Assembly: GCA_002396085.1 (NCBI GenBank)
Contig: DGWI01000002.1
Location: 59,886-123,885 of the forward strand
Direction of reading: 5' to 3'
DNA length: 64,000 bases
From: Porphyromonadaceae bacterium UBA4262
GTDB taxonomy: Bacteria > Bacteroidota > Bacteroidia > Bacteroidales > Muribaculaceae
Below the pieces are notes generated by a model. The model had not been told where the DNA came from. It did not search any database and was given only the letters and a program-made list of their open reading frames with translations. Position numbers and translations under genes: made by a program. Positions 1 through 8,726 of the stretch are shown one piece after another (position 1 is the stretch's first letter; every line of letters begins with the position of its first letter).

Positions 1-1271
1 GGGTTGGCACGCTGGATGGCATTGAGTTCGATGGCTCCGGCATATTGGCCGGTATTGACACTGCTCACAGCACCGCCACCCATGCCGATGCGGTAGTTGT
101 CGCCGCCCATAACCACAACTTTCTCGCCGGGTTTGGGGGTACCCTTGATCGCATCGCGGGCGTTGGCGTAGCCTACACCGCCAGCCAGCATGATCACCTT
201 GTCATAAGCCAACTGGTCGCGACCTTCCTTGTGCTCAAAGGTCAACAACGAGCCGCAGATGAGTGGCTGGCCATATTTGTTGCCAAAGTCGCTGGCACCA
301 TTCGATGCCTTGATCAGGATTTCTTCAGGACTCTGGTAGAGCCAGGGGCGAGGGGGCATTGTGCAACGCTCCCACTTGCGGTCGACCTCGGTGCGGGGAT
401 AACTGGTCATGTACACCGCTGTTCCGGCCAGGGGCAGGCTGGCACGGCCACCGCCCAGACGGTCGCGAATCTCGCCGCCACTGCCTGTGGCGGCACCATT
501 GAACGGCTCAACAGTTGTCGGGAAGTTATGTGTCTCGGCCTTGAGCGAAATCACCGAGTCAATCTCTCGGACCTCAAATTCGCTAGGAACCTCGGGTGAG
601 TGCGGAGCAAACTGCTCGATGCGTGGACCCTCGACAAAGGCAACATTGTCCTTGTAGGCCGATATCAGGCCGTTGGGGTTCTCTTGTGAGGTCTTCTTGA
701 TGAGTTTGAACAACGACACCGGCATTTCTTCACCGTCGATGATAAAGGTGCCGTTGAATATCTTGTGGCGGCAATGCTCGCTGTTGACCTGCGAGAAGCC
801 GAATACTTCACTGTCGGTGAGTGGCCGACCCAGGCGTGATGACAAATCCTTGAGATAGGCAATCTCTTCGGGGTTCAAGGCCAGGCCCTCCTCCTGATTG
901 TAGCGCTCCATGTCGTCAATGTAGACAATGGGAGCGGGTTGGTGAGTGACGTTGAAGATGTTGTCGTCGAGCACGACATACAAGCGCTGCAACATCTTGT
1001 CGAACGTAGGACTGGCAACTGGCGATACCTTGAATTCCTCGATGCGGCTGATGCCTGTCATGGCCATGTTCTGCGTGATCTCGACAGCGTTGGTGCTCCA
1101 GGGGGTCACCATCTCGCGGCGAGGTCCCACAAAGGTGCCATGCAGCGTCGTCTCCGACATTTTCTGGCCGCCCAGCAGCCACTCCAGTTTCTTGCTCTCC
1201 TGCTGATCAAGGGCATGGTCACTGCCTACGGCATAGACTGTGTCAACCCCCTTTTTGAAGAAAGTGATCAT
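1..1271 (-). CDS. purL: Phosphoribosylformylglycinamidine synthase, N-terminal part (cut by window edge)
   Basis: Large FGAM synthase of purine biosynthesis, which converts FGAR, glutamine and ATP to FGAM in the cytoplasm. The reverse strand is open from the ATG at 1271 to base 1 (about 423 codons), starting MITFFKKGVD. Visible signatures are SEVFGFSQVNSEHCRHKIFNG, ETHNFPTTVEPFNGAATGSGG and GGDNYRIGMGGGAVSSV, all typical of the long (about 1200-residue) single-chain PurL. The catalytic C-terminal glutaminase domain lies outside the window. A -7 promoter box sits about 30 bases upstream of the start. The family call is secure; only the 5' third is seen. Confidence 0.93.
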   Translation of the reverse strand, partial: MITFFKKGVDTVYAVGSDHALDQQESKKLEWLLGGQKMSETTLHGTFVGPRREMVTPWSTNAVEITQNMAMTGISRIEEFKVSPVASPTFDKMLQRLYVVLDDNIFNVTHQPAPIVYIDDMERYNQEEGLALNPEEIAYLKDLSSRLGRPLTDSEVFGFSQVNSEHCRHKIFNGTFIIDGEEMPVSLFKLIKKTSQENPNGLISAYKDNVAFVEGPRIEQFAPHSPEVPSEFEVREIDSVISLKAETHNFPTTVEPFNGAATGSGGEIRDRLGGGRASLPLAGTAVYMTSYPRTEVDRKWERCTMPPRPWLYQSPEEILIKASNGASDFGNKYGQPLICGSLLTFEHKEGRDQLAYDKVIMLAGGVGYANARDAIKGTPKPGEKVVVMGGDNYRIGMGGGAVSSVNTGQYAGAIELNAIQRAN

Positions 1272-1299
1272 ATATATAATAGGTATTTGTTTTCGGCTG

Positions 1300-1307
1300 C
1301 AAAGGTA
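1300..1307 (-). promoter_or_regulatory. Predicted purL promoter, -7 box TACCTTTG
   Basis: Read on the minus strand the bases are TACCTTTG, the Bacteroidota -7 consensus TAnnTTTG, 29 bases before the purL ATG. No convincing -33 TTTG at the usual distance was seen. Confidence 0.55.
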
Positions 1308-1511
1308 ACGAAAACTTTTCAGTTAGCATAGATGCAAACAGTGCTTTTTGGTCACACAGATAGTTTTTTCGGCTTTAGTGGCATGTAATCAGTTGTCGCA
1401 TCACACAATTTAGACTCATTGTCATCGTTTTAATTTTACTAGGAGTGCTGCTGACCCACAAAAACTTTGTTAATTCTGAACCCAATGTGGAGCACTTTCA
1501 ACAATTTATTG

Positions 1512-1519
1512 TAACTTTG
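1512..1519 (+). promoter_or_regulatory. Predicted promoter, -7 box TAACTTTG, nearly leaderless
   Basis: TAACTTTG ends only 6 bases before the ATG at 1526. Transcription from such a box usually starts 5-7 bases downstream, so the mRNA would begin at or next to the start codon. The rest of 1272-1511 shows no gene. Confidence 0.5.
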
Positions 1520-1525
1520 CAATTT

Positions 1526-2899
1526 ATGAAACTACGATATGTACATCTAGCACTGGCTGCTGCCCTGGCCTTGACGGCTCAGGCTCAGGTGGCGTTTGTG
1601 GGCAATGGGCATGAGGTTTACGAGATTAATCCATCCGCAAACACAGGCCTCAACAAGATTTTTGTGCTGCACGAGACCGAAGGGGTCGCCATGACCTACA
1701 CGGCAACCACCGAGAATCCGGTCACATTCTATCTCTATGGTGACATGGGGGGAGGATATGCACAGCCCATCGAAGAAGGTGTTACTGCTCAAGACCTTAC
1801 CTACACCCTGCATCAGATTGTGCCCGATCGGGGATACATCATTGAGGAAGGCACGACCAGATACTTTTGCTGGGTCACCGACTACAGCCTACATCGCATG
1901 ACACTCCTCGGGGTGTCGGCCGACAATGACCGAGATTGTAGCACGGTTACGATTCATGTCGAGGGAGAGGGACATGAGATTAACTATTATACCATCAATG
2001 GTGCCAAGCGTACGCTCTCGCGAGATATCGAATTGAGTTACGACAGCCTCCAATGGAGTGAAACCGATTACTGGCAGCCCAAACGTGTCACCGAACTGGA
2101 GGAAAAGTTCAAGCGCGTTATTGTCATGCCGGCACCCATGTGCAACACTACTTTTACCTTGCATGGCGACCGATTCATGGACTTCTGGAATGAGGCTGTC
2201 ACATGTGAGAGCAACTTATACGAGACCGTGGCAGTCGATGTTCATGCCGAGGCCAAACAGGATTCCGAACTGAGCGATAACGAGAAGTCAAGTGGTATCG
2301 AAGGGTCGCTCGGAGGCTCGGCACCGGTGCACATCACATTCGAGGCAAAAGGCACCGATGCGGTCATTCACAATGAGTGGCAGATGGCCCTTGACCCGGA
2401 CTTCAACGACATCCAGTTGCGCCTCAATCAGGAGGTGGTTGAGCAGGACTTTACCGATGCCGGAGTTACCTATTGGCGCTTTATCGGGTCGAACAGCGAC
2501 GGCTCGTGCGAAGCCATTAGTCAGACATTCACTGTCGATATCGGCGTGAGCGAGCTCACATGCCCCAATGTCTTCAGTCCGGGCACAAGCGAGGGGGTCA
2601 ACGATATTTGGAAGGTGTCCTATCGCTCGATTGTCGACTTCCACTGCTGGATATTTAACCGTTGGGGCAACCAGATTAAAGAGTTTACCGACCCCGCAGA
2701 TGGATGGGATGGAACCTATCGCGGCAAACTTGTCGGGCCGGGTGTCTATTATTATGTCATTCAGGCTCGAGGCAGCGACGGAAAGAATTACAAACTCAGC
2801 GGAGACATCAACATCATCCGTTATCGTGACCCTAATGGATCGTCGACCACCCCCGTTAACACTGACGACCCCTTCATTCACGACGATCCGGGAGAATAG
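1526..2899 (+). CDS. Secreted protein with type IX secretion type B (gliding-motility-associated) C-terminal domain
   Basis: A 457-residue exported protein. The ATG at 1526 is chosen because it opens a signal peptide (MKLRYVHLALAAALALTAQA) and follows a -7 box; the longer open frame from 1445 would put 27 unlikely residues before it. The last ~90 residues (from LTCPNVFSPGTSEGVNDIWK, through HCWIFNRWGNQI and DGWDGTYRGK, to GVYYYVIQARG) match the CHU_C / T9SS type B sorting domain, so the protein is expected to cross the outer membrane through the Por system. The middle part (about 25-350) is not recognised and may be Ig-like beta-sandwiches. It lies 27 bases upstream of the transglycosylase gene, probably in the same operon. 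Substrate and role are unknown. Confidence 0.8.
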   Translation: MKLRYVHLALAAALALTAQAQVAFVGNGHEVYEINPSANTGLNKIFVLHETEGVAMTYTATTENPVTFYLYGDMGGGYAQPIEEGVTAQDLTYTLHQIVPDRGYIIEEGTTRYFCWVTDYSLHRMTLLGVSADNDRDCSTVTIHVEGEGHEINYYTINGAKRTLSRDIELSYDSLQWSETDYWQPKRVTELEEKFKRVIVMPAPMCNTTFTLHGDRFMDFWNEAVTCESNLYETVAVDVHAEAKQDSELSDNEKSSGIEGSLGGSAPVHITFEAKGTDAVIHNEWQMALDPDFNDIQLRLNQEVVEQDFTDAGVTYWRFIGSNSDGSCEAISQTFTVDIGVSELTCPNVFSPGTSEGVNDIWKVSYRSIVDFHCWIFNRWGNQIKEFTDPADGWDGTYRGKLVGPGVYYYVIQARGSDGKNYKLSGDINIIRYRDPNGSSTTPVNTDDPFIHDDPGE

Positions 2900-2926
2900 A
2901 CAACTAACTGTCACTATAGATATTCA

Positions 2927-3889
2927 ATGAAACACTATACACTCTTGCTGGCAGCGCTCATCACGCTCAACTGCCACGCACAACTCAAGCCCGAGTACCA
3001 GAATACGGGCAGTAAAGCCACATCTAGCGCAGTGTTCAATGTCACTGCCAATCCCGACATTCCATCAAGCATCACATTTGCTGGAGAGAAGGTTGACTTT
3101 GACCGTCTCGACATGGCCGAGAGGTTGGATCGTGAACTCACATCCATCATTTATGGGCAGACTAGCACGCTCTTGTGCTTCAAGCGCGCCAACCGTCACT
3201 TCCCCGTGCTGGCCCGCATTCTCAAGGAGCAGAACGTGCCCCTCGACTTCCTCTACCTGGCATGCACCGAGAGCACGATGGATACCTACGCCTACTCGTC
3301 AGCGCATGCTGCTGGCTTGTGGCAACTGCTGGCAGCCACGGCACGGCAGTATGGGCTTGAGGTGACCGACGAGGTCGATGAGCGTTACGACCCTGAGCGC
3401 AGCACACTGGCTGCATGCAAGTATCTCAAGGCTGCCTATGGCAAGTATGGGCACTGGCCCACTGTTGCGGCTAGTTACAATGCTGGAATGGGAAAGATCT
3501 CGGGTGAGTTGTCCAAGCAAGGAGTTAATAGTTCGTTTGACCTCTATCTGGTGTCTGAAACATCGCGCTATGTGTTCCGCATCATCGCGTTCAAGATGAT
3601 CTTTGAGAACCCTAAGCGGTATGGTTACCGTCTGCACACCAAGCAACTCTACCAGCCTGTCAACTACAAGACAGTCGAGGTCACATCGTCTGTTGCCAGT
3701 TGGGTCAGTTGGGCCAAGCAGCAGGGCATCACCTATGCGCAACTGCGCGAGGCCAACCCCTGGATTCGTGCCACCAAACTCACCAACAACAGCGGCAAGA
3801 CCTACAAGGTGCGCATTCCGGTCAGCAGCGACCTTTATCGCTGTAAGCGCAAGTTCACTGCCTACAGCAAGGCTTGGGTCGTCGACTGA
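2927..3889 (+). CDS. Lytic transglycosylase, MltD-like, with degenerate LysM-like tail
   Basis: A 320-residue periplasmic or outer-membrane murein lytic transglycosylase. The signal peptide is MKHYTLLLAALITLNCHAQ. The SLT domain (about 90-235) shows LDFLYLACTESTMDTYAYS, whose Glu is the expected catalytic acid, followed by AAGLWQLLAATARQYGL and VAASYNAGMGKI, the standard SLT motifs. The last ~60 residues (ITYAQLREANPWI...KTYKVRIP) look like a degenerate LysM peptidoglycan-binding unit. It follows the T9SS cargo gene and is followed by two small hairpins before uvrA. Remodelling of peptidoglycan is the likely role. Confidence 0.85.
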   Translation: MKHYTLLLAALITLNCHAQLKPEYQNTGSKATSSAVFNVTANPDIPSSITFAGEKVDFDRLDMAERLDRELTSIIYGQTSTLLCFKRANRHFPVLARILKEQNVPLDFLYLACTESTMDTYAYSSAHAAGLWQLLAATARQYGLEVTDEVDERYDPERSTLAACKYLKAAYGKYGHWPTVAASYNAGMGKISGELSKQGVNSSFDLYLVSETSRYVFRIIAFKMIFENPKRYGYRLHTKQLYQPVNYKTVEVTSSVASWVSWAKQQGITYAQLREANPWIRATKLTNNSGKTYKVRIPVSSDLYRCKRKFTAYSKAWVVD

Positions 3890-3927
3890 ACAAGCCCACT
3901 TAGCGAGAACCTCAAGAATAAAAAATG

Positions 3928-3969
3928 ACGGCACTTGAGCCGTTGATGTACTCCGAGGCATTGCCTCGG
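3928..3969 (+). terminator. Two tandem small hairpins between the transglycosylase gene and uvrA
   Basis: ACGGC-acttga-GCCGT (3928-3943) is followed by CCGAGGC-att-GCCTCGG (3953-3969). Neither has a T-tract, so they may be weak terminators or leader structures; the second ends 16 bases before the uvrA ATG. Confidence 0.4.
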
Positions 3970-3985
3970 ACAACAACCCTGTGAA

Positions 3986-6826
3986 ATGAACCTGAACGGT
4001 AAAGAAACCGACTGCGTGTCCGTGCTTGGAGCGCGTGTCCATAACCTCAAGAACATAGACGTTGATATTCCCCACTATCAACTCACCGTCATCACCGGAC
4101 TGAGCGGTAGCGGGAAGTCGTCATTGGCCTTCGACACCATCTTTGCCGAGGGACAACGTCGTTATCTCGAGACGTTCTCGGCCTATGCCCGCAATATGCT
4201 CGGTGTGCTCGAACGCCCCGATGTCGATAAGATTTCAGGTCTGAACCCGGTCATTTCCATCGGGCAAAAGACCACCAATAAAAACCCGCGCTCGACGGTC
4301 GGTACAACAACCGAGGTCTATGACTACCTGCGACTGCTCTATGCACGAGCCGCCGATGCCTTTAGTTACATCTCGGGCAAACCGATGGTCAAGTATACCG
4401 TCGACAAGATTCTGTCGCTCATTCTTGACAAGTATGACGGTCACAAGATTTATCTGCTGGCACCCATGGTCAAGAACCGCAAGGGACACTACAAGGATCT
4501 CTTTGAGACCCTGCGCAAGAAGGGCTATCTGCATGTGCGGGTCGACGGCGAATTGCGCGAGATTACATTCGGCATGAAGCTTGACCGATACAAGAATCAC
4601 TCGGTCGAACTTGTCGTGGACAGGCTCAAGGTGGCTCGCAAGGACGAGAAGCGTCTGCTTGAGTCGGTCGAGAAAACATTCAAGCAGGGTGGGGACCAAC
4701 TCATGATTTTGGATGTCGAGAGCAACCAACTAGGATTCTACAGCAAGACACTCATGGATCCTGACACGGGATTGAGTTATCAGGAGCCGGCACCACACAA
4801 TTTCTCGTTCAACTCGCCACTGGGAGCGTGTCCCAAGTGCAAGGGACTGGGATATGTCAACATTGTCGACCGCGAGAAGATTATGCCCGACACAACGCTC
4901 TCGATTCGTGCGGGAGGCATCCTGCCGCTGGGCAAATACAAGAATTCGCTTGTCTTCTGGCAGATTCAAGCCATCTGTGAGAAGTATGGCTGCACGCTCG
5001 ATACTCCCATCTGCGACTTGCCCGAAGATGTCATCGACGACATCATGAACGGCACGGGTGAGGAACGCCTCAACATTCGCACCGAGACCATGAGCACCAG
5101 CAACTATTTCCTAACCTATGAGGGGCTTGTCAAGTACATCGAGATGCAACAAGACGACACCGCCACAACGCAGGCACAGAAGTGGGCAGGGCAGTTCTAC
5201 TCGCGGCAGCAGTGTCCCGAGTGCCATGGACAACGGCTCAACATCGAGTCGCTGCACTACAGGTTGGCCGGTAAGAACATTGCCGAACTCGCGTCGATGG
5301 ACATCACCGAACTGCGCGACTGGATGGCCAATCTGCAGCATGTGCTGCCCCCGCAGAAGTGGGCAATTGCTAGCGAGATTGTCAAAGAAATACAGTCGCG
5401 ACTCAACTTCATGCTTGATGTCGGGCTCGACTATGTTTCGCTCAATAGGTCATCGGCTTCGCTATCGGGCGGAGAGAGCCAGCGCATACGCCTGGCCACC
5501 CAGATTGGCTCACAACTGGTCAATGTGCTGTATATCCTTGACGAGCCTAGCATCGGGCTGCACCAGCGCGACAACAAGCGACTCATCGACTCGCTCAAGC
5601 GGCTGCGCGATGACGGCAACACCATCATCGTTGTTGAGCACGACCGTGACATGATGCTTGAGGCCGACTATCTGGTGGACATAGGCCCCAAGGCGGGGCG
5701 CAGGGGAGGTAATGTGGTGTTTGCCGGAACACCTCAGCAGATGCTGCAGCAAGACACCATCACGGCACAGTACCTCAACGGAATGATGTGCATCCCTGTT
5801 CCAGCCGAGCGTCGCCAGGGCAACGGCAAGACGTTGACCCTGCGTGGATGCCGTGGCAACAACCTCAAGGGCGTGGACGTGTCGTTGCCGTTGGGTACAT
5901 TTATCTGCGTGACGGGTGTTAGTGGCAGTGGCAAGTCTAGCCTGATTAATGGCACATTGCAGCCCATCCTCAGCCAACACTTCTATCGCTCTAACACCGA
6001 GCCGCTGCCCTACGATGCCATCGAGGGGCTGGAGCATGTTGACAAGGTGGTCACCGTCGACCAGTCGCCCCTGGGACGCACGCCACGTTCCAACCCTGCA
6101 ACCTATACTGGAGTGTTCTCCGACATTCGCAACTTGTTTGTCAATCTGCCTGAGTCCAAGATTCGTGGTTACAAGTCTGGACGATTCTCGTTCAACATCA
6201 GTGGCGGCCGTTGTGAGGTCTGCAAAGGGAATGGGTATAAAGTGGTGGAAATGAACTTCTTACCTGATGTGCTCGTCCCGTGCGAAGAATGTGGTGGAAA
6301 ACGCTATAACCGTGAAACTCTGGAGGTTAGGTTCAAGGGCAAGTCGATTGCTGAAGTCCTTGACATGACGATAAATCAAGCCGTTGAATTTTTTGATGCC
6401 ATTCCAGCCATTCTCAACAAGATTAAGGTGCTCCAAGATGTTGGACTGGGATATATCAAACTCGGACAACCATCGAGCACACTCTCGGGTGGGGAGAGCC
6501 AACGGGTGAAACTGGCAGCCGAACTCTCGAAGCGTGACACTGGGCGGACAGTCTACATTCTGGACGAGCCGACTACCGGACTCCATTTCGAAGATATTAA
6601 GGTGCTTTTGGGCGTATTGACAAAATTGGTCCAAAAAGGAAATACTGTCATCGTCATCGAGCACAACCTTGACGTGATCAAGTGCGCCGACTACATCATC
6701 GACATGGGACCCGAAGGGGGCCGAGGGGGTGGGAGAGTGGTAGCCACTGGAACACCTGAGCAGGTGGCACAGAACCATGAGTCCATTACGGCAACCTATC
6801 TCAAGCAGGAACTCAAACGCCAATGA
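3986..6826 (+). CDS. uvrA: Excinuclease ABC subunit A
   Basis: A 946-residue UvrA, the damage-recognition ATPase of nucleotide excision repair. It has two ABC modules. The first has Walker A GLSGSGKSSLAFDTIFAEGQ near residue 38, zinc finger CPKCKGLGYV and signature LSGGESQRIRLATQ. The second has GVSGSGKSSLINGTL near 645, the CEVCKGNGYK...CEECGGKRYN zinc finger and LSGGESQRVKLAAELSK. Walker B regions end in ILDEPSIGLHQRD and ILDEPTTGLHFED. Length is that of a canonical UvrA. It stands alone and is closed by a strong hairpin 170 bases downstream. Codon use from about 6226 to 6690 is visibly A+T-richer than in the rest of the gene. Confidence 0.97.
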   Translation: MNLNGKETDCVSVLGARVHNLKNIDVDIPHYQLTVITGLSGSGKSSLAFDTIFAEGQRRYLETFSAYARNMLGVLERPDVDKISGLNPVISIGQKTTNKNPRSTVGTTTEVYDYLRLLYARAADAFSYISGKPMVKYTVDKILSLILDKYDGHKIYLLAPMVKNRKGHYKDLFETLRKKGYLHVRVDGELREITFGMKLDRYKNHSVELVVDRLKVARKDEKRLLESVEKTFKQGGDQLMILDVESNQLGFYSKTLMDPDTGLSYQEPAPHNFSFNSPLGACPKCKGLGYVNIVDREKIMPDTTLSIRAGGILPLGKYKNSLVFWQIQAICEKYGCTLDTPICDLPEDVIDDIMNGTGEERLNIRTETMSTSNYFLTYEGLVKYIEMQQDDTATTQAQKWAGQFYSRQQCPECHGQRLNIESLHYRLAGKNIAELASMDITELRDWMANLQHVLPPQKWAIASEIVKEIQSRLNFMLDVGLDYVSLNRSSASLSGGESQRIRLATQIGSQLVNVLYILDEPSIGLHQRDNKRLIDSLKRLRDDGNTIIVVEHDRDMMLEADYLVDIGPKAGRRGGNVVFAGTPQQMLQQDTITAQYLNGMMCIPVPAERRQGNGKTLTLRGCRGNNLKGVDVSLPLGTFICVTGVSGSGKSSLINGTLQPILSQHFYRSNTEPLPYDAIEGLEHVDKVVTVDQSPLGRTPRSNPATYTGVFSDIRNLFVNLPESKIRGYKSGRFSFNISGGRCEVCKGNGYKVVEMNFLPDVLVPCEECGGKRYNRETLEVRFKGKSIAEVLDMTINQAVEFFDAIPAILNKIKVLQDVGLGYIKLGQPSSTLSGGESQRVKLAAELSKRDTGRTVYILDEPTTGLHFEDIKVLLGVLTKLVQKGNTVIVIEHNLDVIKCADYIIDMGPEGGRGGGRVVATGTPEQVAQNHESITATYLKQELKRQ

Positions 6827-6997
6827 ACAACCCCTGGCAGATGAAGTGAAACCTTCTTTGTGTCGGTTGCCATTTATGGTCTTTTGCGCAGTTGTAAAGA
6901 TGGAGAGATAGGGCACACTGCACTGCTTGCTCAGCACAACTCAGATCCACGATCTTGTAAAAACAAATTCTAGACCGAAATCGGCACATTTTGCATG

Positions 6998-7035
6998 AAT
7001 TTCCGCGATTTTTCTGGCCAAAAATCGCGGAAATT
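6998..7035 (+). terminator. Strong hairpin terminator downstream of uvrA
   Basis: A perfect 16-bp stem, AATTTCCGCGATTTTT (6998-7013) / AAAAATCGCGGAAATT (7020-7035), with loop CTGGCC, followed by a pyrimidine-rich run. It is symmetric enough to work on both strands, but only uvrA reads into it from nearby. Confidence 0.75.
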
Positions 7036-7039
7036 TTCC

Positions 7040-8072
7040 TTTCATGGGGTGGGATAGGGTGATTTTTCGACTTTTTCCCACTTTTTGGGCCCATCTAGCG
7101 CGGAATACCAATTTATAATATAATCATCTGAATAACTGAGCGGTAAGTGGATTTTTAGCCTCGCTCAATTTTCTCAGATTTTTCTGCTCGTTTTCCTCAT
7201 CAGTTTTTCTCTAAAAATTACAAGCATTTTGAGTTGAGCCCCAAAATGGTAATTTGACGACACTCTACCATGCCAAGTTTGCTAATTTGAATTTGCAAAT
7301 TTAGCAGAGGGTTTGCTTTTTGCTTACTGCTCGTTGCGAATCTAAATACTAAATTTGCAGTCCGCGACCCCGTTTGCAATCTTGACAATGGGAGGTGGAA
7401 TCGAGAATTTACACTCACGCAGTTTCTATTTGCACTGTTTTTGGCAATTAACATTTGTTTTTATAGTATATAAAACACTGAAACCCAACGATATAAAATA
7501 AAAACCTAAAGTATTGCTTTTAGAAATATTGAGTATTTGTGTGCGCATGTGATTTTGGTGGTAAAATATTGATATAAACCACTGGAAATACATCAAATAG
7601 CGATATATAGTTAAAGTGTTTTCGATGTTTGTTAATTTGGCTTTGTAATCTCATCGTTGAGATGTCCAAATGAGATTTTTAACTCCGAATTTAAAAATTT
7701 ACGTTTAAAAATTTGGCTGTTTCAAAAATCATTCTTAAATTTGCAATCGCAAAATTTGAAAAAGCGAATTGGACGTTTGCGTTTGCAATCAGCATTTGCG
7801 CTCTCCTGTTCCACCATTTTTTACCTTTTGCAAAGATGGGTATGATTTGATATGGAAATTTCGGGATCCTGATGAAGGTTGCTATTGCTTCAGATTTTTT
7901 CTGACTTTTTCATGGCGTTCACTAAACTCACTTTTTCGGCAGAAAATTTTGCCTGGCAAAAAATGAATATTTTCTGCGGATTGATTTTGATGTCAAAAAT
8001 TCAGATTTGTCATTATTTGACAATCGAAAATTGACGCTGAATGATTCCTCAGTAATCTAAATTGACTGACCT
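7040..8072. other. A+T-rich gap without a recognisable gene, rich in TTTGC
   Basis: About 1 kb with no credible coding frame on either strand; the short open frames show no family resemblance. From 7200 to 7850 the word TTTGC occurs about twelve times, including GTTTGCAAT near 7370 and 7778. There is a near-palindrome around 7268-7293 (GCTAATTTG...CAAATTTAGC) and a small hairpin ATCTCA-tcgt-TGAGAT near 7650. No DnaA-box cluster, tRNA or riboswitch was recognised. It may be a decayed gene or a regulatory region for the HTH gene that follows. Confidence 0.4.
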
Positions 8073-8609
8073 ATGAATGATATTGTTTCGCGACTCAAGT
8101 TCTTTCTCCAGCAGATGGGGATTGCTACTACTGCCTTCGCTGATGTCTGTGGCATACCACGGCCATCGCTCTCACAGTTGCTTAATGGACGAAACAAGAA
8201 GGTGAGTAACGAAGTCATCGACAAGATTCACAGTGCTTATCCCGAACTCAATATGATGTGGCTCATGTTTGGTGATGGTGAGATGCTTGGTCCAAATGCG
8301 AACTCCGAGGTCAATCCAACTGATGCTCAACTTGGCGAGAATGACTTTCCTGGCAATGCGCAAGCCGCTGCTCCGCGTGAGCAGCATGTGCAGCAAAGCA
8401 TCAACTTTGATGTCGATGAGCCCAGTTCTTATACTCCTCGCAAGGCCACTTCGGCTTCGCAGAGGCAGAGCAGTATTGTTGACAGTGCCATCGCATCGGC
8501 CAGGGCCAAGGTGGATGTCACTGCAACGCGTGGTGGTGCTGCAGGTCGACAAATCACCCAAGTCGTCATTATCTACAGTGATGGCTCAACGCAGGTCATT
8601 CAACCTTAA
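8073..8609 (+). CDS. Small XRE-type helix-turn-helix protein
   Basis: 178 residues. The N-terminal ~70 (MNDIVSRLKFFLQQMGIATT, FADVCGIPRPSLSQLLNGRN, ELNMMWLMFGDGEML) form a Cro/C1-type helix-turn-helix of the kind common in Bacteroidota. It is followed by a low-complexity linker rich in Gln, Ala and Ser. A conserved-looking tail (GRQITQVVIIYSDGSTQVIQP) may be an oligomerisation or effector strand. It is monocistronic: the A+T-rich gap lies upstream and a bidirectional terminator downstream. Target genes are unknown. Confidence 0.75.
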   Translation: MNDIVSRLKFFLQQMGIATTAFADVCGIPRPSLSQLLNGRNKKVSNEVIDKIHSAYPELNMMWLMFGDGEMLGPNANSEVNPTDAQLGENDFPGNAQAAAPREQHVQQSINFDVDEPSSYTPRKATSASQRQSSIVDSAIASARAKVDVTATRGGAAGRQITQVVIIYSDGSTQVIQP

Positions 8610-8627
8610 TCAACAGCAACCCTTCGA

Positions 8628-8643
8628 GGCGCATCGCTGCGCC
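8628..8643. other. Short hairpin GGCGCA-tcgc-TGCGCC
   Basis: A 6-bp perfect stem just after the HTH gene stop, upstream of the stronger terminator at 8681. Probably only part of the 3' untranslated region. Confidence 0.3.
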
Positions 8644-8680
8644 CGCACATACAAACCATAATAAGATTACCTTTTTAGTC

Positions 8681-8713
8681 AAGGGCCGCAGACACATCGC
8701 TGCAGCCCTTTTT
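8681..8713. terminator. Bidirectional terminator between the HTH gene and glnN
   Basis: Stem AAGGGC-CGCAG / CTGC-a-GCCCTT around loop acacatcg, with a T-run on the plus strand (8709-8713) and an A-rich start. It separates two convergent genes. Confidence 0.7.
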
Positions 8714-8726
8714 GTTGTTCTATCTC

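Noticed and set aside
7657..7966. Two short open frames in the A+T-rich gap
   Set aside because: Low-complexity translations with no start context or family resemblance.
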